Counted from the first letter of the stretch, positions 18,546-27,848 are shown. The stretch: 64,000 nucleotides of DNA from DATARH01 sp963789255 (GCA_963789255.1 CAWBJW010000002.1:2356001-2420000), one strand, 5' to 3'. Notes: generated by a model from the letters alone, not told the origin. Program-made: numbers and translations.

Positions 18546-21008
18546 CTAATAGAGCCCGCCGGTTCCGCCCGCCGGCGCCTCGCGGACCGGCGCCCCCGCG
18601 GCGCCGTCCCCGGCGATCTCCTCGCCCGGCACGGCGCTCAGGCCGCGGTCGCGGTCCTGGCCGGGCGCGGTGCCGGGCCGATAGGCTTCCCAGATCGCCA
18701 CACCGCCGGGGCCGGCGGGCAGACCGGTGGCGGCGCTTACCCGGTACATCTGCAGGCCGGGCGGAGTGCGGAACTCGGTCGGCGGCGAGTCCTTCAGGGC
18801 GGCGATCATGAAATCGCGGAAAATCGGCGCAGCGACCACGGCAGCCTGCTCGCCCTCGCCAAGGCTGACCGGATCGTCGTATCCGACGAACACGCCGGCC
18901 GCCAGATTGGGGGTGAACCCAACAAACCACGCGTCCTGCCAGTCGCTCGTCGTGCCGGTCTTGCCGGCAATCGGCTTGCCGACCGCCTTGACCGCGACGC
19001 CGGTGCCGCGTTGGACGACGCCCTCCATCATCTCGATCACCTGAAATGCGGCGACCGGATCGGCGATCTGCTCGCGATTGTCCGGGATCGTCGGCACCGG
19101 CTGATGGGTCCATTCGACGTTGGTGCACCCCTCACAGACCCGCTGGTCGGCGCGAAAGATGGTCTTGCCGTTGCGGTCCTGCACGCGGTCGATCAGCGTC
19201 GGGGTGATGCGCTTGCCGTCCTCGTCGAGCATTGCATAGGCCGCGGTCAGCCGCAGCGGCGTCGTGTCGCCGGCGCCGAGGGCCATCGAGTACATCCGCG
19301 GCATGTGGTCCATGATGCCGAATTTCTCAACCGTTTGGCCGATCGCTTCCATGCCGATTGCCGCAGCGACATGCGCGGTTGCCGCGTTGCGCGAATGTTC
19401 GAGCGCCACCCTGAGGGGAATTGGTCCCATGAAATTGTGTTCGTAGTTGGTCGGGGTCCAGGGCGGCAGACCCGGCCCCTGGCTGAGCGAGATCGGGTCG
19501 TCATCCACCAGGGTCGACGGCGTGAAGCCGTTTTCGAGCGCGGTCAGATAGACGAACGGCTTGATCGCCGAGCCCGGCTGCCTTTCGGCCTGCGTCGCGC
19601 GATTGAACTGGCTCAGCTCGAAGCTGAAGCCGCCGCTCATCGCCAGCACGCGTCCGGTATGGGGGTCGATCACCACCAGGGCGCCGGATACCTCGGGGAT
19701 CTGACACAAATTGTAGAGCGGTGCCGTTTTCGCCCCGGCCTTACCCGCCTCCTGCGGCAACGGCTCAACCAGCACGAGATCGCCCGGCTTGGCGATTTCG
19801 GCCGCGCTGCGCGGAAACGGACCGAGGGTGCTGCCATTGCGCAGCGGCCGCGCCCAGCGCATCTGGGCGAACGGGATAAGCCCGGTCTCGCCGTCCTTGA
19901 GCCCGATCGCGACCCGATCGCGGTCGTCGCGCAACACCACCGCAAGTTTCCAGCCAACCGTCGCGGCACCGGCCGGCAGCGGCTGCGCCGCGAGTCGGGC
20001 CGGCCAGTTGGGGCCGGGATTGATATGCCCGACCGGGCCGCGCCACCCGCCATGGCCGCGGTCATAGGCAATCAGGCCGCCGCGCAGCGCCTTGTCCGCG
20101 GCGGCCTGGATTCGGCCATCGAGGCTGGTGCGTACCGAGAGACCGCCCTCGTAAAGGGCCTTTTCGCCGTAACGGGCGAGCAACTCGCGACGCACGTCCT
20201 CGGCAAAATACGGGGCGGTGACGATGTCGGCCTCCTCGCGGTGGCGCAGCATGAGCGGCTCCGATTTGGCCTGGGCGACTTCTGCCTCGGTCGCGTTGCC
20301 GTCCTCCGCCATGCGGTCGAGGACCCAGTCTCGGCGTGCCTTTGCCGCCTGCGGGTAGCGCGCCGGGTTGTAGTTGTTCGGCGCCTTCGGCAGGCCGGCG
20401 AGAAATGCCGCCTCGCCAAGGCTCAACTCGTCGAGCGGCTTGTCGAAATAGGTCAGCGCCGCGGCGGCAATCCCATAAGCCCCGGCGCCGAGATAGATTT
20501 CGTTCAAATAGAGCTCGAGGATGCGGTCTTTCGACAATGCCTCGTCGATGCGGGTGGCAAGAATGATCTCCTTGACCTTGCGGGCGATCGACAACTCGTT
20601 CGACAGCAGCATGTTCTTGGCGACCTGCTGCGTGATGGTCGAAGCGCCGACCGGGCGGCGATTGCTGCGCCACCGGCCGATATCGGTCAGCGCGGCACGC
20701 ACCATCGAAATCGGGTCGACCCCGTGATGGCTGTAGAAATTTTTGTCCTCGGCCGACACAAACGCGTTGATCACCCGCTTCGGGATCGCCGCGATCGGCA
20801 CGAAGATCCGGCGCTCGGTCGCATATTCGGCGAGCAGGCGCCCGTCGCCGGCCTGCACCCGCGTCATAATCGGCGGCGCGTAATGCGCCAGCTGCTGGTA
20901 ATCCGGCAGGTCGCGACCAAAATACCAGATCGTCAACCCGGCGAAGACGCCGCCGACGATCGCCAGCAGTACGACGCAGACGAACACGAATCGAACGAGC
21001 TTGGTCAT
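18546..21008 (-). CDS. mrcA: Penicillin-binding protein 1A (bifunctional transglycosylase/transpeptidase)
   Basis: An 820-residue class A PBP that polymerises and cross-links peptidoglycan in the periplasm. It has an N-terminal membrane anchor (about 7-29), the GT51 domain with catalytic Glu87 in 'SAEDKNFYSHHGVD' and 'GASTITQQVAKN', an inserted OB-like region, and the transpeptidase with S-x-x-K near residue 480 (GSAIK), SRN near 538 and KTGTT near 682. Start ATG 21008 gives the normal cytoplasmic leader. Its neighbours rne and prfB match the usual alphaproteobacterial order, but the amidase gene amiC that often sits between rne and mrcA is absent. Confidence 0.96.
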   Translation of the reverse strand: MTKLVRFVFVCVVLLAIVGGVFAGLTIWYFGRDLPDYQQLAHYAPPIMTRVQAGDGRLLAEYATERRIFVPIAAIPKRVINAFVSAEDKNFYSHHGVDPISMVRAALTDIGRWRSNRRPVGASTITQQVAKNMLLSNELSIARKVKEIILATRIDEALSKDRILELYLNEIYLGAGAYGIAAAALTYFDKPLDELSLGEAAFLAGLPKAPNNYNPARYPQAAKARRDWVLDRMAEDGNATEAEVAQAKSEPLMLRHREEADIVTAPYFAEDVRRELLARYGEKALYEGGLSVRTSLDGRIQAAADKALRGGLIAYDRGHGGWRGPVGHINPGPNWPARLAAQPLPAGAATVGWKLAVVLRDDRDRVAIGLKDGETGLIPFAQMRWARPLRNGSTLGPFPRSAAEIAKPGDLVLVEPLPQEAGKAGAKTAPLYNLCQIPEVSGALVVIDPHTGRVLAMSGGFSFELSQFNRATQAERQPGSAIKPFVYLTALENGFTPSTLVDDDPISLSQGPGLPPWTPTNYEHNFMGPIPLRVALEHSRNAATAHVAAAIGMEAIGQTVEKFGIMDHMPRMYSMALGAGDTTPLRLTAAYAMLDEDGKRITPTLIDRVQDRNGKTIFRADQRVCEGCTNVEWTHQPVPTIPDNREQIADPVAAFQVIEMMEGVVQRGTGVAVKAVGKPIAGKTGTTSDWQDAWFVGFTPNLAAGVFVGYDDPVSLGEGEQAAVVAAPIFRDFMIAALKDSPPTEFRTPPGLQMYRVSAATGLPAGPGGVAIWEAYRPGTAPGQDRDRGLSAVPGEEIAGDGAAGAPVREAPAGGTGGLY

Positions 21009-21509
21009 CACGCCCAACAGCGCAGGCTCCCATCGCCTTGGCGACGCGCCGGAGCACTGGCCGCCGGCTCGGCGGCGCTCCTTATGCGCCAACGCTATGG
21101 CTATTCCAAGACGGTTTTGAGCGGTGCCGGCAAGGCGAGATGAGCCGTACCACACCGCCGCAGCGCGCCTCCCGGTCGCTATTCAGGAAATCATTGTGGC
21201 GGCGGCATTTGCGCGGTAGATTGCCCAATGCGAATCCGCCGACCGGGCGCGTCGCCCGGCGGCGCTGCGACGCACACCCGCATTATCGGCAAGTTGCTTG
21301 CCGCAGCGCCGGGTCGCAGCGCCGGGCTATGCAGATCGTATGAACCCGAAGCCGAGGGTGTTTGCTGACGCGACGCCGATGACCGAATTCCGCGACGCTA
21401 TGATCTCAAACGCCCCCGGCTTTCTTCCAAACAGCTTTCTTCTACACAGGACCGCATCGCCGGCCGCCTTTATGGCGGTCGCAACCGCGCGCCTGGGAGT
21501 TCTGCCCGA
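21009..21509. other. Divergent intergenic region between mrcA and rne
   Basis: About 500 bp without a credible gene. The centre (21243-21324) carries three stem-loops described separately. The region must hold both promoters. I see no clear -10/-35 pair. No amiC remnant was noticed. Confidence 0.6.
21243..21324 (+). promoter_or_regulatory. Structured element upstream of rne (three stem-loops)
   Basis: Three perfect inverted repeats: CCGGGCG-CGT-CGCCCGG (21243-21259); an outer 12-bp stem pairing 21260-21271 with 21313-21324 (core GGCGCTGCGAC / GTCGCAGCGCC); and, inside its loop, CGGCAAG-TTG-CTTGCCG (21287-21303). It ends 185 nt before the rne ATG. In enterobacteria the rne leader contains hairpins through which RNase E cuts its own mRNA; a similar role here is inference. 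Confidence 0.55.
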
Positions 21510-24437
21510 ATGGCAAAGCGCATGCTTATCGACGCCGCCCACCCCGAAGAAACACGGGTGGTGGTAACCAGCGGCCATCGTCTCGAAGAATTCGATTTCG
21601 AGTCGTCCACCAAAAAACAGGTCAAGGGTAATATCTATCTGGCGAAGGTGACGCGGGTCGAGCCGTCGCTGCAGGCCGCGTTCGTCGACTACGGCGGCAA
21701 CCGGCACGGGTTTCTGGCCTTCAGCGAAATCCACCCGGACTACTACCGGATCCCGGTGAGCGATCGCCCGGCTGGCGAGGGCGAGGCGCCGGCCGAAAAC
21801 GGGTACGCGCCCGAGGATGGCGGCGACGATTCCGGTGTGCCGCTCGCCGCGGCATTGCCCGAGCCGGTACCGCTCCCGCACTCCGCTCCGGCAGAGGACG
21901 AAGCCGCGAGCGATGATTCCACCCTCGATGCCTCCGGCACGACCTACGACGACCCCGGGTCATCGATTACCGGCGCCCCCGAATCGCCAGGGCTCGATGC
22001 ACCGCTCTCGGCAATCGCACCGGCCGCTCAGCAGTTCCGCGGGGAGCCCGATTCGACCGATGACCCGGCAGACAAGTTCGCTTGGACATCGGATGACCCG
22101 CGCATCATAGAGCATGGCGATGCTCCGCTTCCTTATGCGGATTTTGCCGTCGCGCCCTCTCCCGACACACCGGGAGAGGGCGGCGACAATTTGGGTTCGG
22201 CCGAAACCCTGACCGAGCGGGCGCAGTACTCGGACGCGCTGATGCCGGAGCCGGAGGGGTTTGCGCTGCGCGCGACCGAAGAGTCGCTCCTCGCCGGGGA
22301 AGTCGGCGAGCCTGGCGAGAGCCGGCGCTACAGGGCCGACGGCGGCGCCGACACGGAGAGCGTCGAGACGCTGGGCGGCGACGAGGTTGAAGAGGTCGAG
22401 GAGGCTGATGCCGAGCGCCGGCGCTCGCATTCGCATCGGCATTACAAGATCCAGGAAGTGATCAAGCGCCGTCAGATCATGCTGGTGCAGGTCGCCAAAG
22501 AGGAGCGCGGCAACAAGGGCGCGGCGCTGACCACCTACCTGTCGTTGGCCGGGCGCTATTGCGTGTTGATGCCCAACACCGGCCGCGGCGGCGGCGTCTC
22601 GCGCAAGATCACCAGCCTCGCGGACCGCCGCCGGCTCAAGGAGATCCTCGAAGAGCTCGATATTCCGGATGGCATGGGGGTCATCGTCCGCACCGCGGGT
22701 GCCGAGCGCTCCAAGGCCGAGATCAAGCGCGATTACGAATATTTGTTGCGGCTGTGGAACGAGATCCGCGATCTGACGCTCAAATCGACGGCGCCGGCAC
22801 TGATCTATGAAGAAGGCAATCTGATCAAGCGCTCGATCCGCGACCTTTATACAAGAGACATCGACGAGGTGCTGGTCGAGGGCGAGGAAGGCTACCGCAC
22901 CGCGAAGGCGTTCATGCGCACGCTGATGCCGAGCCATGCCAAGCGGGTACAGCCCTATCGCGATCCGCAGATCGGGCTGTTTCACCGGTTCCAGATTGAG
23001 AGCCAGATCGACGCGGTCCATTCGCCGGTCGCCCAGCTGCGCTCGGGCGCCTATATCGTCATCAACCAAACCGAGGCGCTGGTTGCGATCGACGTCAATT
23101 CCGGCCGCGCGACCCGCGAGCGCAACATCGAAGAGACGGCGCTGCGCACCAACCTCGAAGCCGCCGAGGAGATCGCGCGCCAGTTGCGATTGCGCGATCT
23201 GGCCGGGCTGATCGTCATCGATTTCATCGACATGGAGGAGCATCGCAACCAGATCTCGGTCGAGCGCCGGATGAAAGAGGCGCTGAAGAACGATCGCGCC
23301 CGCATCCAGGTCGGCCGTATCAGCCCGTTCGGGCTGCTGGAGATGTCGCGCCAGCGGCTGCGGCCTTCCCTGGCGGAGGCCTCGACCCAGCCTTGTCCGC
23401 ATTGCGGCGGCACCGGCTTTATCCGTTCGGTCGAGTCGACTGCGCTCTATGTGCTGCGGTCGATCGAGGAGGAAGGCATTCGCCGCCGTTCGGCCGAGAT
23501 CTGTCTCTATGTCCCGACCAATGTGGCGCTCTACATCCTCAACCAGAAACGCGAGTCGCTGGCCGAGATCGAAGCCCGCTATGGCGTCAAGGTCATGGTG
23601 GCGCGCGACGACTCGCTGATCCCGCCGAACTTCCGCCTCGAGCGGCTGCGTCCATACGACGCCGGCGAGGCGCCGCCGCTGCGGGCGATCCAGGCGCCCA
23701 CCTTTGAGGAGGAACCGGAAGAGGACGAGGACGAGGACGAGGCCGGCGCACTGCCGATCGCGGCGACCGAATCGGTAGCCGATCAGGAGAGCGAGGACGA
23801 ACGCGGCCGCCGCCGGCGCCGGCGCCGCCGCCGCCGGCCGGACGAGCCACGTGAGGCGCGGGCGGCGGTCGCAGCGCATGAGCCGACAACGACCGCAGAG
23901 CCGGCCGAACCGGCGAGTAAGCCGGCGAGCGAGGACGAGGAGAGGGAACGCGAGGCCGAAGCCGAGCGGCGGCGGCGGCGGCGCGGGCGGCGCGGCGGGC
24001 GCGCGCGGCCGCGGCGCGAGGCGGCGGCGGCCCTATCCGGTGCGCCGGTCACCGCCGAGACGATTGAGATCGTCCCCTTCGCCGAGGAGGAGCGCATTGA
24101 CCGTGAGGCCGAGATGATACCGGCGCCGGCGCCCTGGCCGGCCGAAACCGGCATCGAAGCCGCCAGCCTCGCTCCCCTTGCCGGCGAGGGCGACGAACCG
24201 GCGCCGCGGCGCGGGGAATACGACGCCTACGAAACCGAGGCTGCACCCGCGCCGACCGGTGAAGCCGAGGAGGGGATCGCGTTTGCCAGCGAAACCGAGC
24301 GGGTGCTTGAGGAAGCAGGGGTGGAAGCTCAGCCGCCGCCCGCCCCGCCGGCGCGGCCCGACGAAGCGGCGCACACGGTGATCGAAAAGCCGACAAACCC
24401 GCGGCGGGGATGGTGGCAACGGCTGATCCAACCGTGA
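21510..24437 (+). CDS. rne: Ribonuclease E/G
   Basis: A 975-residue endoribonuclease that initiates mRNA decay and matures rRNA/tRNA. The S1 RNA-binding domain starts at about 36 and is split by a long acidic disordered insertion (about 85-305), common in alphaproteobacterial RNase E. Catalytic Mg ligands are in 'AIDVNSG' (Asp near 527) and 'IDFIDM' (near 571); the Zn-link CPHCGG is near 629. The C-terminal third is disordered with Arg-rich blocks that would bind RNA and Glu-rich blocks that could dock partners. A palindromic repeat (22153-22182) is read in frame within the S1 insertion. Start ATG 21510 follows CTGGGAGT. Confidence 0.96.
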   Translation: MAKRMLIDAAHPEETRVVVTSGHRLEEFDFESSTKKQVKGNIYLAKVTRVEPSLQAAFVDYGGNRHGFLAFSEIHPDYYRIPVSDRPAGEGEAPAENGYAPEDGGDDSGVPLAAALPEPVPLPHSAPAEDEAASDDSTLDASGTTYDDPGSSITGAPESPGLDAPLSAIAPAAQQFRGEPDSTDDPADKFAWTSDDPRIIEHGDAPLPYADFAVAPSPDTPGEGGDNLGSAETLTERAQYSDALMPEPEGFALRATEESLLAGEVGEPGESRRYRADGGADTESVETLGGDEVEEVEEADAERRRSHSHRHYKIQEVIKRRQIMLVQVAKEERGNKGAALTTYLSLAGRYCVLMPNTGRGGGVSRKITSLADRRRLKEILEELDIPDGMGVIVRTAGAERSKAEIKRDYEYLLRLWNEIRDLTLKSTAPALIYEEGNLIKRSIRDLYTRDIDEVLVEGEEGYRTAKAFMRTLMPSHAKRVQPYRDPQIGLFHRFQIESQIDAVHSPVAQLRSGAYIVINQTEALVAIDVNSGRATRERNIEETALRTNLEAAEEIARQLRLRDLAGLIVIDFIDMEEHRNQISVERRMKEALKNDRARIQVGRISPFGLLEMSRQRLRPSLAEASTQPCPHCGGTGFIRSVESTALYVLRSIEEEGIRRRSAEICLYVPTNVALYILNQKRESLAEIEARYGVKVMVARDDSLIPPNFRLERLRPYDAGEAPPLRAIQAPTFEEEPEEDEDEDEAGALPIAATESVADQESEDERGRRRRRRRRRRPDEPREARAAVAAHEPTTTAEPAEPASKPASEDEEREREAEAERRRRRRGRRGGRARPRREAAAALSGAPVTAETIEIVPFAEEERIDREAEMIPAPAPWPAETGIEAASLAPLAGEGDEPAPRRGEYDAYETEAAPAPTGEAEEGIAFASETERVLEEAGVEAQPPPAPPARPDEAAHTVIEKPTNPRRGWWQRLIQP
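22153..22182. repeat. Family B palindrome inside the rne coding region
   Basis: CGCCCTCTCCCG, six bases, then the exact complement. It is the same stem as the intergenic repeats at 16605-16631 and 45261-45393, but here it is translated in frame as APSPDTPGEGG within the disordered insertion of the S1 domain. It therefore looks like a mobile palindrome that landed where extra residues are tolerated. Confidence 0.75.
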
Positions 24438-25192
24438 CCCGCGCCCGTTCATGGGCTGTGGCCCTGTGGCTCGGCACGGTCGTCGCGCTGCTGCCGGCGG
24501 TCCCGGCGGTCGCCGCCGAGTTCACCCCGGAGCAGCGCCAGGCGATCGAAGCGATCGTCCGCGATTACCTGACGAAAAACCCCGGCGTGATGCTCGACGC
24601 GCTGCAGGCGGCCGAGGACAAGATCAAGAGCGACACTCACGACAAGGCATCGGCGGCGCTGGCGGCGCGCCAGCACGAGGTCTTCGACGACCCGAATACC
24701 CCGGTCGGCGGCAACCCGCAGGGCAATGTGTCGCTCGTCGAGTTCTTCGATTACCGCTGTCCCTATTGCAAAGAGGTCGAGCCTTCGCTCGAGGCGCTGC
24801 TTGGCCAGGACAAAGAGCTGCGCTTCGTCTACAAGGAATTCCCGGTGCTCGGGCCGGCATCGGTGACCGCCGCGCGGGCGGCGCTCGCCGCGCGCAAGCA
24901 GGGCAAATACGAGGCTTTCCATCGCGCGATGATGGCCCTCAAGGGCCAGATCGACGACGACGCGGTATTCCAGGTTGCTCGCTCGGTCGGGCTCGACATC
25001 GGCCGGCTGAAGCGCGACATGACCGAGCCGGAGATCAGCCGCGCGCTGAAGGCCAATCTTAACCTCGCCGAGGCGCTCGACATCAGCGGAACACCCGGAT
25101 TTGTCGTCGGCGGCCAGATCGTGCCCGGCGCGATCAGCCTCGACGATTTGAAGCAGCTGATCGCAGCCGCCCGCAAGAAGCAGCGCGGGTAA
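24410..25192 (+). CDS. DsbA family thiol:disulfide interchange protein
   Basis: A 260-residue exported thioredoxin-fold protein. It has an N-terminal hydrophobic signal ending near 'AVPAVAA', a helical N-terminal extension ('QRQAIEAIVRDYLTKNPGVML') typical of the DsbA_N/ScsC-BdbD-like group, the active site C-P-Y-C near 117-120, and the cis-Pro loop 'SGTPGFVVGG' near 227. It would oxidise or isomerise periplasmic disulfides. The start overlaps the end of rne by 28 nt, so translation is likely coupled. An ATG start inside rne is required for a full signal peptide. Confidence 0.9.
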   Translation: MVATADPTVTRARSWAVALWLGTVVALLPAVPAVAAEFTPEQRQAIEAIVRDYLTKNPGVMLDALQAAEDKIKSDTHDKASAALAARQHEVFDDPNTPVGGNPQGNVSLVEFFDYRCPYCKEVEPSLEALLGQDKELRFVYKEFPVLGPASVTAARAALAARKQGKYEAFHRAMMALKGQIDDDAVFQVARSVGLDIGRLKRDMTEPEISRALKANLNLAEALDISGTPGFVVGGQIVPGAISLDDLKQLIAAARKKQRG

Positions 25193-25699
25193 TTACGGCT
25201 GCGGCAGCGCGCGCTCGATCTCCTTGGTGATCGCGGCATCGCCCGGCCGGACCTGCGCGGGCCAGGCGCCGGCGAGCCGACCGTCGGGCCCGATCAGGTA
25301 TTTGTGAAAGTTCCAGCGCGGCACGCCGGCCTCGCCAAGCGTGGCGGCGACCCAGCGATAGAACGGGTGGGCGGCGGCCCCGACAACCCGGTTCTTCTCG
25401 GCCAGCGGGAAATCGACCTGGTAATTCGCTTCGCAGAACTGCCTGATCTCGGCCGCATTTCCCGGTTCCTGCTCGCCGAAATCGTTGGACGGCACGCCGA
25501 GCACGACAAGGCCCTGCCCGCGATAGCGCCGCCACAGCGCTTCGAGGTCGCGGTATTGCGGCGTGTAGCCGCAAAACGAGGCGGTGTTGACGACCAGCAC
25601 CGGGCGGCCGCGCCACGCCGCGAGCGGCAGCTTGCCGCCGTCGAGCGCGACGAATTCGAACTGATAGGCATCGTCCATGTCGGTATCGCTTGTCGCCAT
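25193..25699 (-). CDS. Glutathione peroxidase family protein
   Basis: A 168-residue thiol peroxidase that reduces hydroperoxides. Peroxidatic Cys43 lies in 'VVNTASFCGYTPQY', followed by 'GVPSNDFGEQEPG' with the conserved Gln and Asn, and the Trp in 'VPRWNFHKYLI'. It is a Cys enzyme, not selenocysteine. I use ATG 25699 (GAGAGGTC upstream) in place of an in-frame codon further out. It converges with the dsbA-like gene, with no gap. Confidence 0.9.
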   Translation of the reverse strand: MATSDTDMDDAYQFEFVALDGGKLPLAAWRGRPVLVVNTASFCGYTPQYRDLEALWRRYRGQGLVVLGVPSNDFGEQEPGNAAEIRQFCEANYQVDFPLAEKNRVVGAAAHPFYRWVAATLGEAGVPRWNFHKYLIGPDGRLAGAWPAQVRPGDAAITKEIERALPQP

Positions 25700-25890
25700 G
25701 TCAGACCTCTCGGCAGCGCCTGCATTCAGCGACCATACACCATAGCGCGATTCGCCGCGCTTGTGGATGCGGCCGAGGGGGTTCGAGCGGCGGCGGCTCG
25801 CCGTCGGATCGCGCCAGGGAGCGCATTTCGGTTGCGCCCCCTGCACCGTTCCCTGAGACTGCGGGCCGATTTCGCGGGGTTCGCGCTCGG

Positions 25891-26523
25891 ATGCTGCTGG
25901 GCTTTTTGCTGAGGGGCGTGCTGGTCGGCATCATCATTGCCGTACCGACCGGCCCGGTCGGGGTCCTGTGCATCCGCCGCACCATCCTTGATGGCCGGCT
26001 CGCCGGGTTCATCTCGGGATTGGGGGCGGCGAGCGCCGATGCCGTCTTTGGCGTCATCGCCGCGTTCGGCCTGACTTTTATTTCCCACCTGCTGCTCGAC
26101 TATCAGGACTGGTTGCGGGTCGGCGGCGCCGGCGTCCTGCTCTATATCGGGCTCTCGGCGTTCACCGCCGACCCGCTCAAGGGCACGCAAGCGCAGCGCG
26201 ATCCCGAGGGCCTTCTCGCCGATTACGCCTCGGCTTTCGCGCTGACCATCACCAACCCGATAACCATCCTGGCGTTTGTCGCGATCTTCGCCGGGATCGG
26301 GTTTACCGGCGCGGCGGCGACAGTGGCGCGGGCCGCGCTCCTCGTTTTGGGCGTGTGGCTTGGATCGTTGCTGTGGTGGGCGGGATTGGCCTTTGGCACC
26401 GGGCTGATGCGGCTGTCGTTCGATCGGCATCAGCTGGTCTGGATCAACCGCGGCTCGGGCGGGATATTGGTGTTCTGCGGGGTCGCGCTGCTCGGCAGCC
26501 TCGTGGCGCAGCATTTTGGCTGA
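25891..26523 (+). CDS. LysE family translocator
   Basis: A 210-residue inner-membrane exporter of the LysE/RhtB superfamily with about six membrane helices. The first helix bears the family pattern 'GIIIAVPTGPVGVLCIRRT', and 'TITNPITILAFVAIFAG' is the conserved later segment. Members export amino acids or small metabolites. The start is ATG 25891. A PaiB-like gene begins 39 nt downstream on the same strand. The substrate cannot be deduced. Confidence 0.85.
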   Translation: MLLGFLLRGVLVGIIIAVPTGPVGVLCIRRTILDGRLAGFISGLGAASADAVFGVIAAFGLTFISHLLLDYQDWLRVGGAGVLLYIGLSAFTADPLKGTQAQRDPEGLLADYASAFALTITNPITILAFVAIFAGIGFTGAAATVARAALLVLGVWLGSLLWWAGLAFGTGLMRLSFDRHQLVWINRGSGGILVFCGVALLGSLVAQHFG

Positions 26524-26562
26524 GCCGCCCGCAATCGCCTGGCAATCGCAAAGGATCGGACC

Positions 26563-27195
26563 GTGGTCTACCTGCCGCCCCTTTTCACCGAAACGCGCAC
26601 CGAGGTGCTGGTCGAGCATATCGAGCGGCATGAGTTCGGCCTGCTCGTCAGCCACGGAACAGAAGGGTTGATCGCCAGCCAGATCCCGTTCCTGGTCGAG
26701 CGCCGCGACGGGCGGATCTACCTCCAGGGGCATCTCGCGCATGCCAACCCGCAGGTCGGCGATCTCGACGCCGGCGGCGAGGCGTTCGCGATCTTCCAGG
26801 GCCCCCACGCCTACATCTCGCCGAGCTGGTACGAGCCTGGGCCGAGCGTGCCGACCTGGAACTACACAGCCGTCCATGCCTATGGCGAGGTCCGCACGAT
26901 CGCCGACCCGGACTGGCTGCGCGGCCTGGTGCGCCGGCTGACCGAGCGCCACGAGGCGCGCGAGCCCACGCCGCCCTGGCAGATGCAGGATCTGCCCGAT
27001 TCCTACCTCGAATCGATGCTGAAGAGCATCGTCGGAGTCGAGATCGCGGTCAGCCGGCTCGATGGCAAGTTCAAGCTGAGCCAGAACCGCCCGGCTGCGG
27101 ACCGGCCGCGCATCGTCGCTGCGCTGGAGCGGCGCGACGACCCGGATTCGCGCGCGGTGGCGCGGCTGATGCGCGAGCGCGAGCCGGCATCATGA
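26563..27195 (+). CDS. FMN-binding negative transcriptional regulator (PaiB family)
   Basis: A 210-residue PaiB-type protein with a split-barrel FMN-binding fold. Diagnostic parts are 'MVYLPPLFTE' at the N-terminus, 'SQIPFLVE', 'GHLAHANPQ', 'FQGPHAYISPSWYEP' and 'VPTWNYTAVHAYG'. In Bacillus PaiB was linked to negative regulation of sporulation genes; in proteobacteria the role is unclear and may be flavin-related. It starts at GTG 26563 after AAAGGAT. It follows the LysE gene and converges with recX. Confidence 0.9.
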   Translation: MVYLPPLFTETRTEVLVEHIERHEFGLLVSHGTEGLIASQIPFLVERRDGRIYLQGHLAHANPQVGDLDAGGEAFAIFQGPHAYISPSWYEPGPSVPTWNYTAVHAYGEVRTIADPDWLRGLVRRLTERHEAREPTPPWQMQDLPDSYLESMLKSIVGVEIAVSRLDGKFKLSQNRPAADRPRIVAALERRDDPDSRAVARLMREREPAS

Positions 27196-27200
27196 AACAG

Positions 27201-27804
27201 TCATAAATCGGCGCCCCCGAGCAGGGCGGCGATTGCCGCCTCGTCGGCGCAGGCGAGGACAGCCTCGGCGGCGCGGCGTTCGAAGCCGGCGCGGGCGAAG
27301 GCGGCAAGCTCGCGCTGGCGATCGGCGGCGCCGTCGCTTTGCCCAACCGGGCCGCGCCGAAACGGGCCGAGATGACGGCGCCGGGCAAAGGCGCAGGCGG
27401 CGGCGAGGTCGGGATCGGCGGCGCCCGCGCGCAGTGCCGCCAAGGCCGAAGCGGCATCCGCCGCGCCGACCCCCTTGGCCGCGAGCCCGGCCGCGATATG
27501 GCGCAGCGAGCGGCCACGCGCGAGCCCGCGTCGCGCGCGGCCCGCGGCATAGGCCGCGTCGTCGATGAGTCCCTGTCGCGCGATAGCGCGCGACCAGCGC
27601 GTCGATCAGAACACCGGCCGCACGCGCCGCCTCGCCATCGTTCCCGACCCGCCGCCGTACCCGGCGCAGCAGCACATGCCGCAAGTTTTCGGCCGTACTG
27701 GCATAGCGGCCGAGATAGGCGAGCGCCCACTCGTCGATCAGCGCCGGCTCGACCGCCGGTCCGGCCGCGCCGTCAAGTCCGGTCGGCTTTGGGGGCGGCC
27801 GCAT
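27201..27804 (-). CDS. recX: Regulatory protein RecX, frameshifted in this sequence
   Basis: RecX binds RecA filaments and damps recombination and SOS activity. The first half (from ATG 27804) reads 'LIDEWALAYLGRYASTAENLRHVLLRR'; the second, in another frame, reads 'LIDDAAYAAGRARRGLARGRS' onward to 'AAIAALLGGADL'. Deleting one base (T at 27570 on the plus strand) joins them as a 200-residue protein with the usual tandem three-helix RecX repeats. The gene converges with the PaiB gene, 5 nt apart, and its start is only 17-44 nt from the divergent MFS gene. Confidence 0.82.
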
Positions 27805-27848
27805 CTATCGCACTACCATCCATGGAAGTGGCGCCATTCTCCTCTATC

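Noticed and set aside
19011..21143. 710-codon plus-strand open frame
   Set aside because: Antisense to mrcA, which has all its motifs; no recognisable protein features.
21960..23879. 639-codon minus-strand open frame
   Set aside because: Antisense to rne; low-complexity translation without motifs.
25193..25699. Glutathione peroxidase as a second selenoprotein
   Set aside because: The peroxidatic residue is encoded as an ordinary Cys codon in NTASFCGYT and the frame has no internal TGA.
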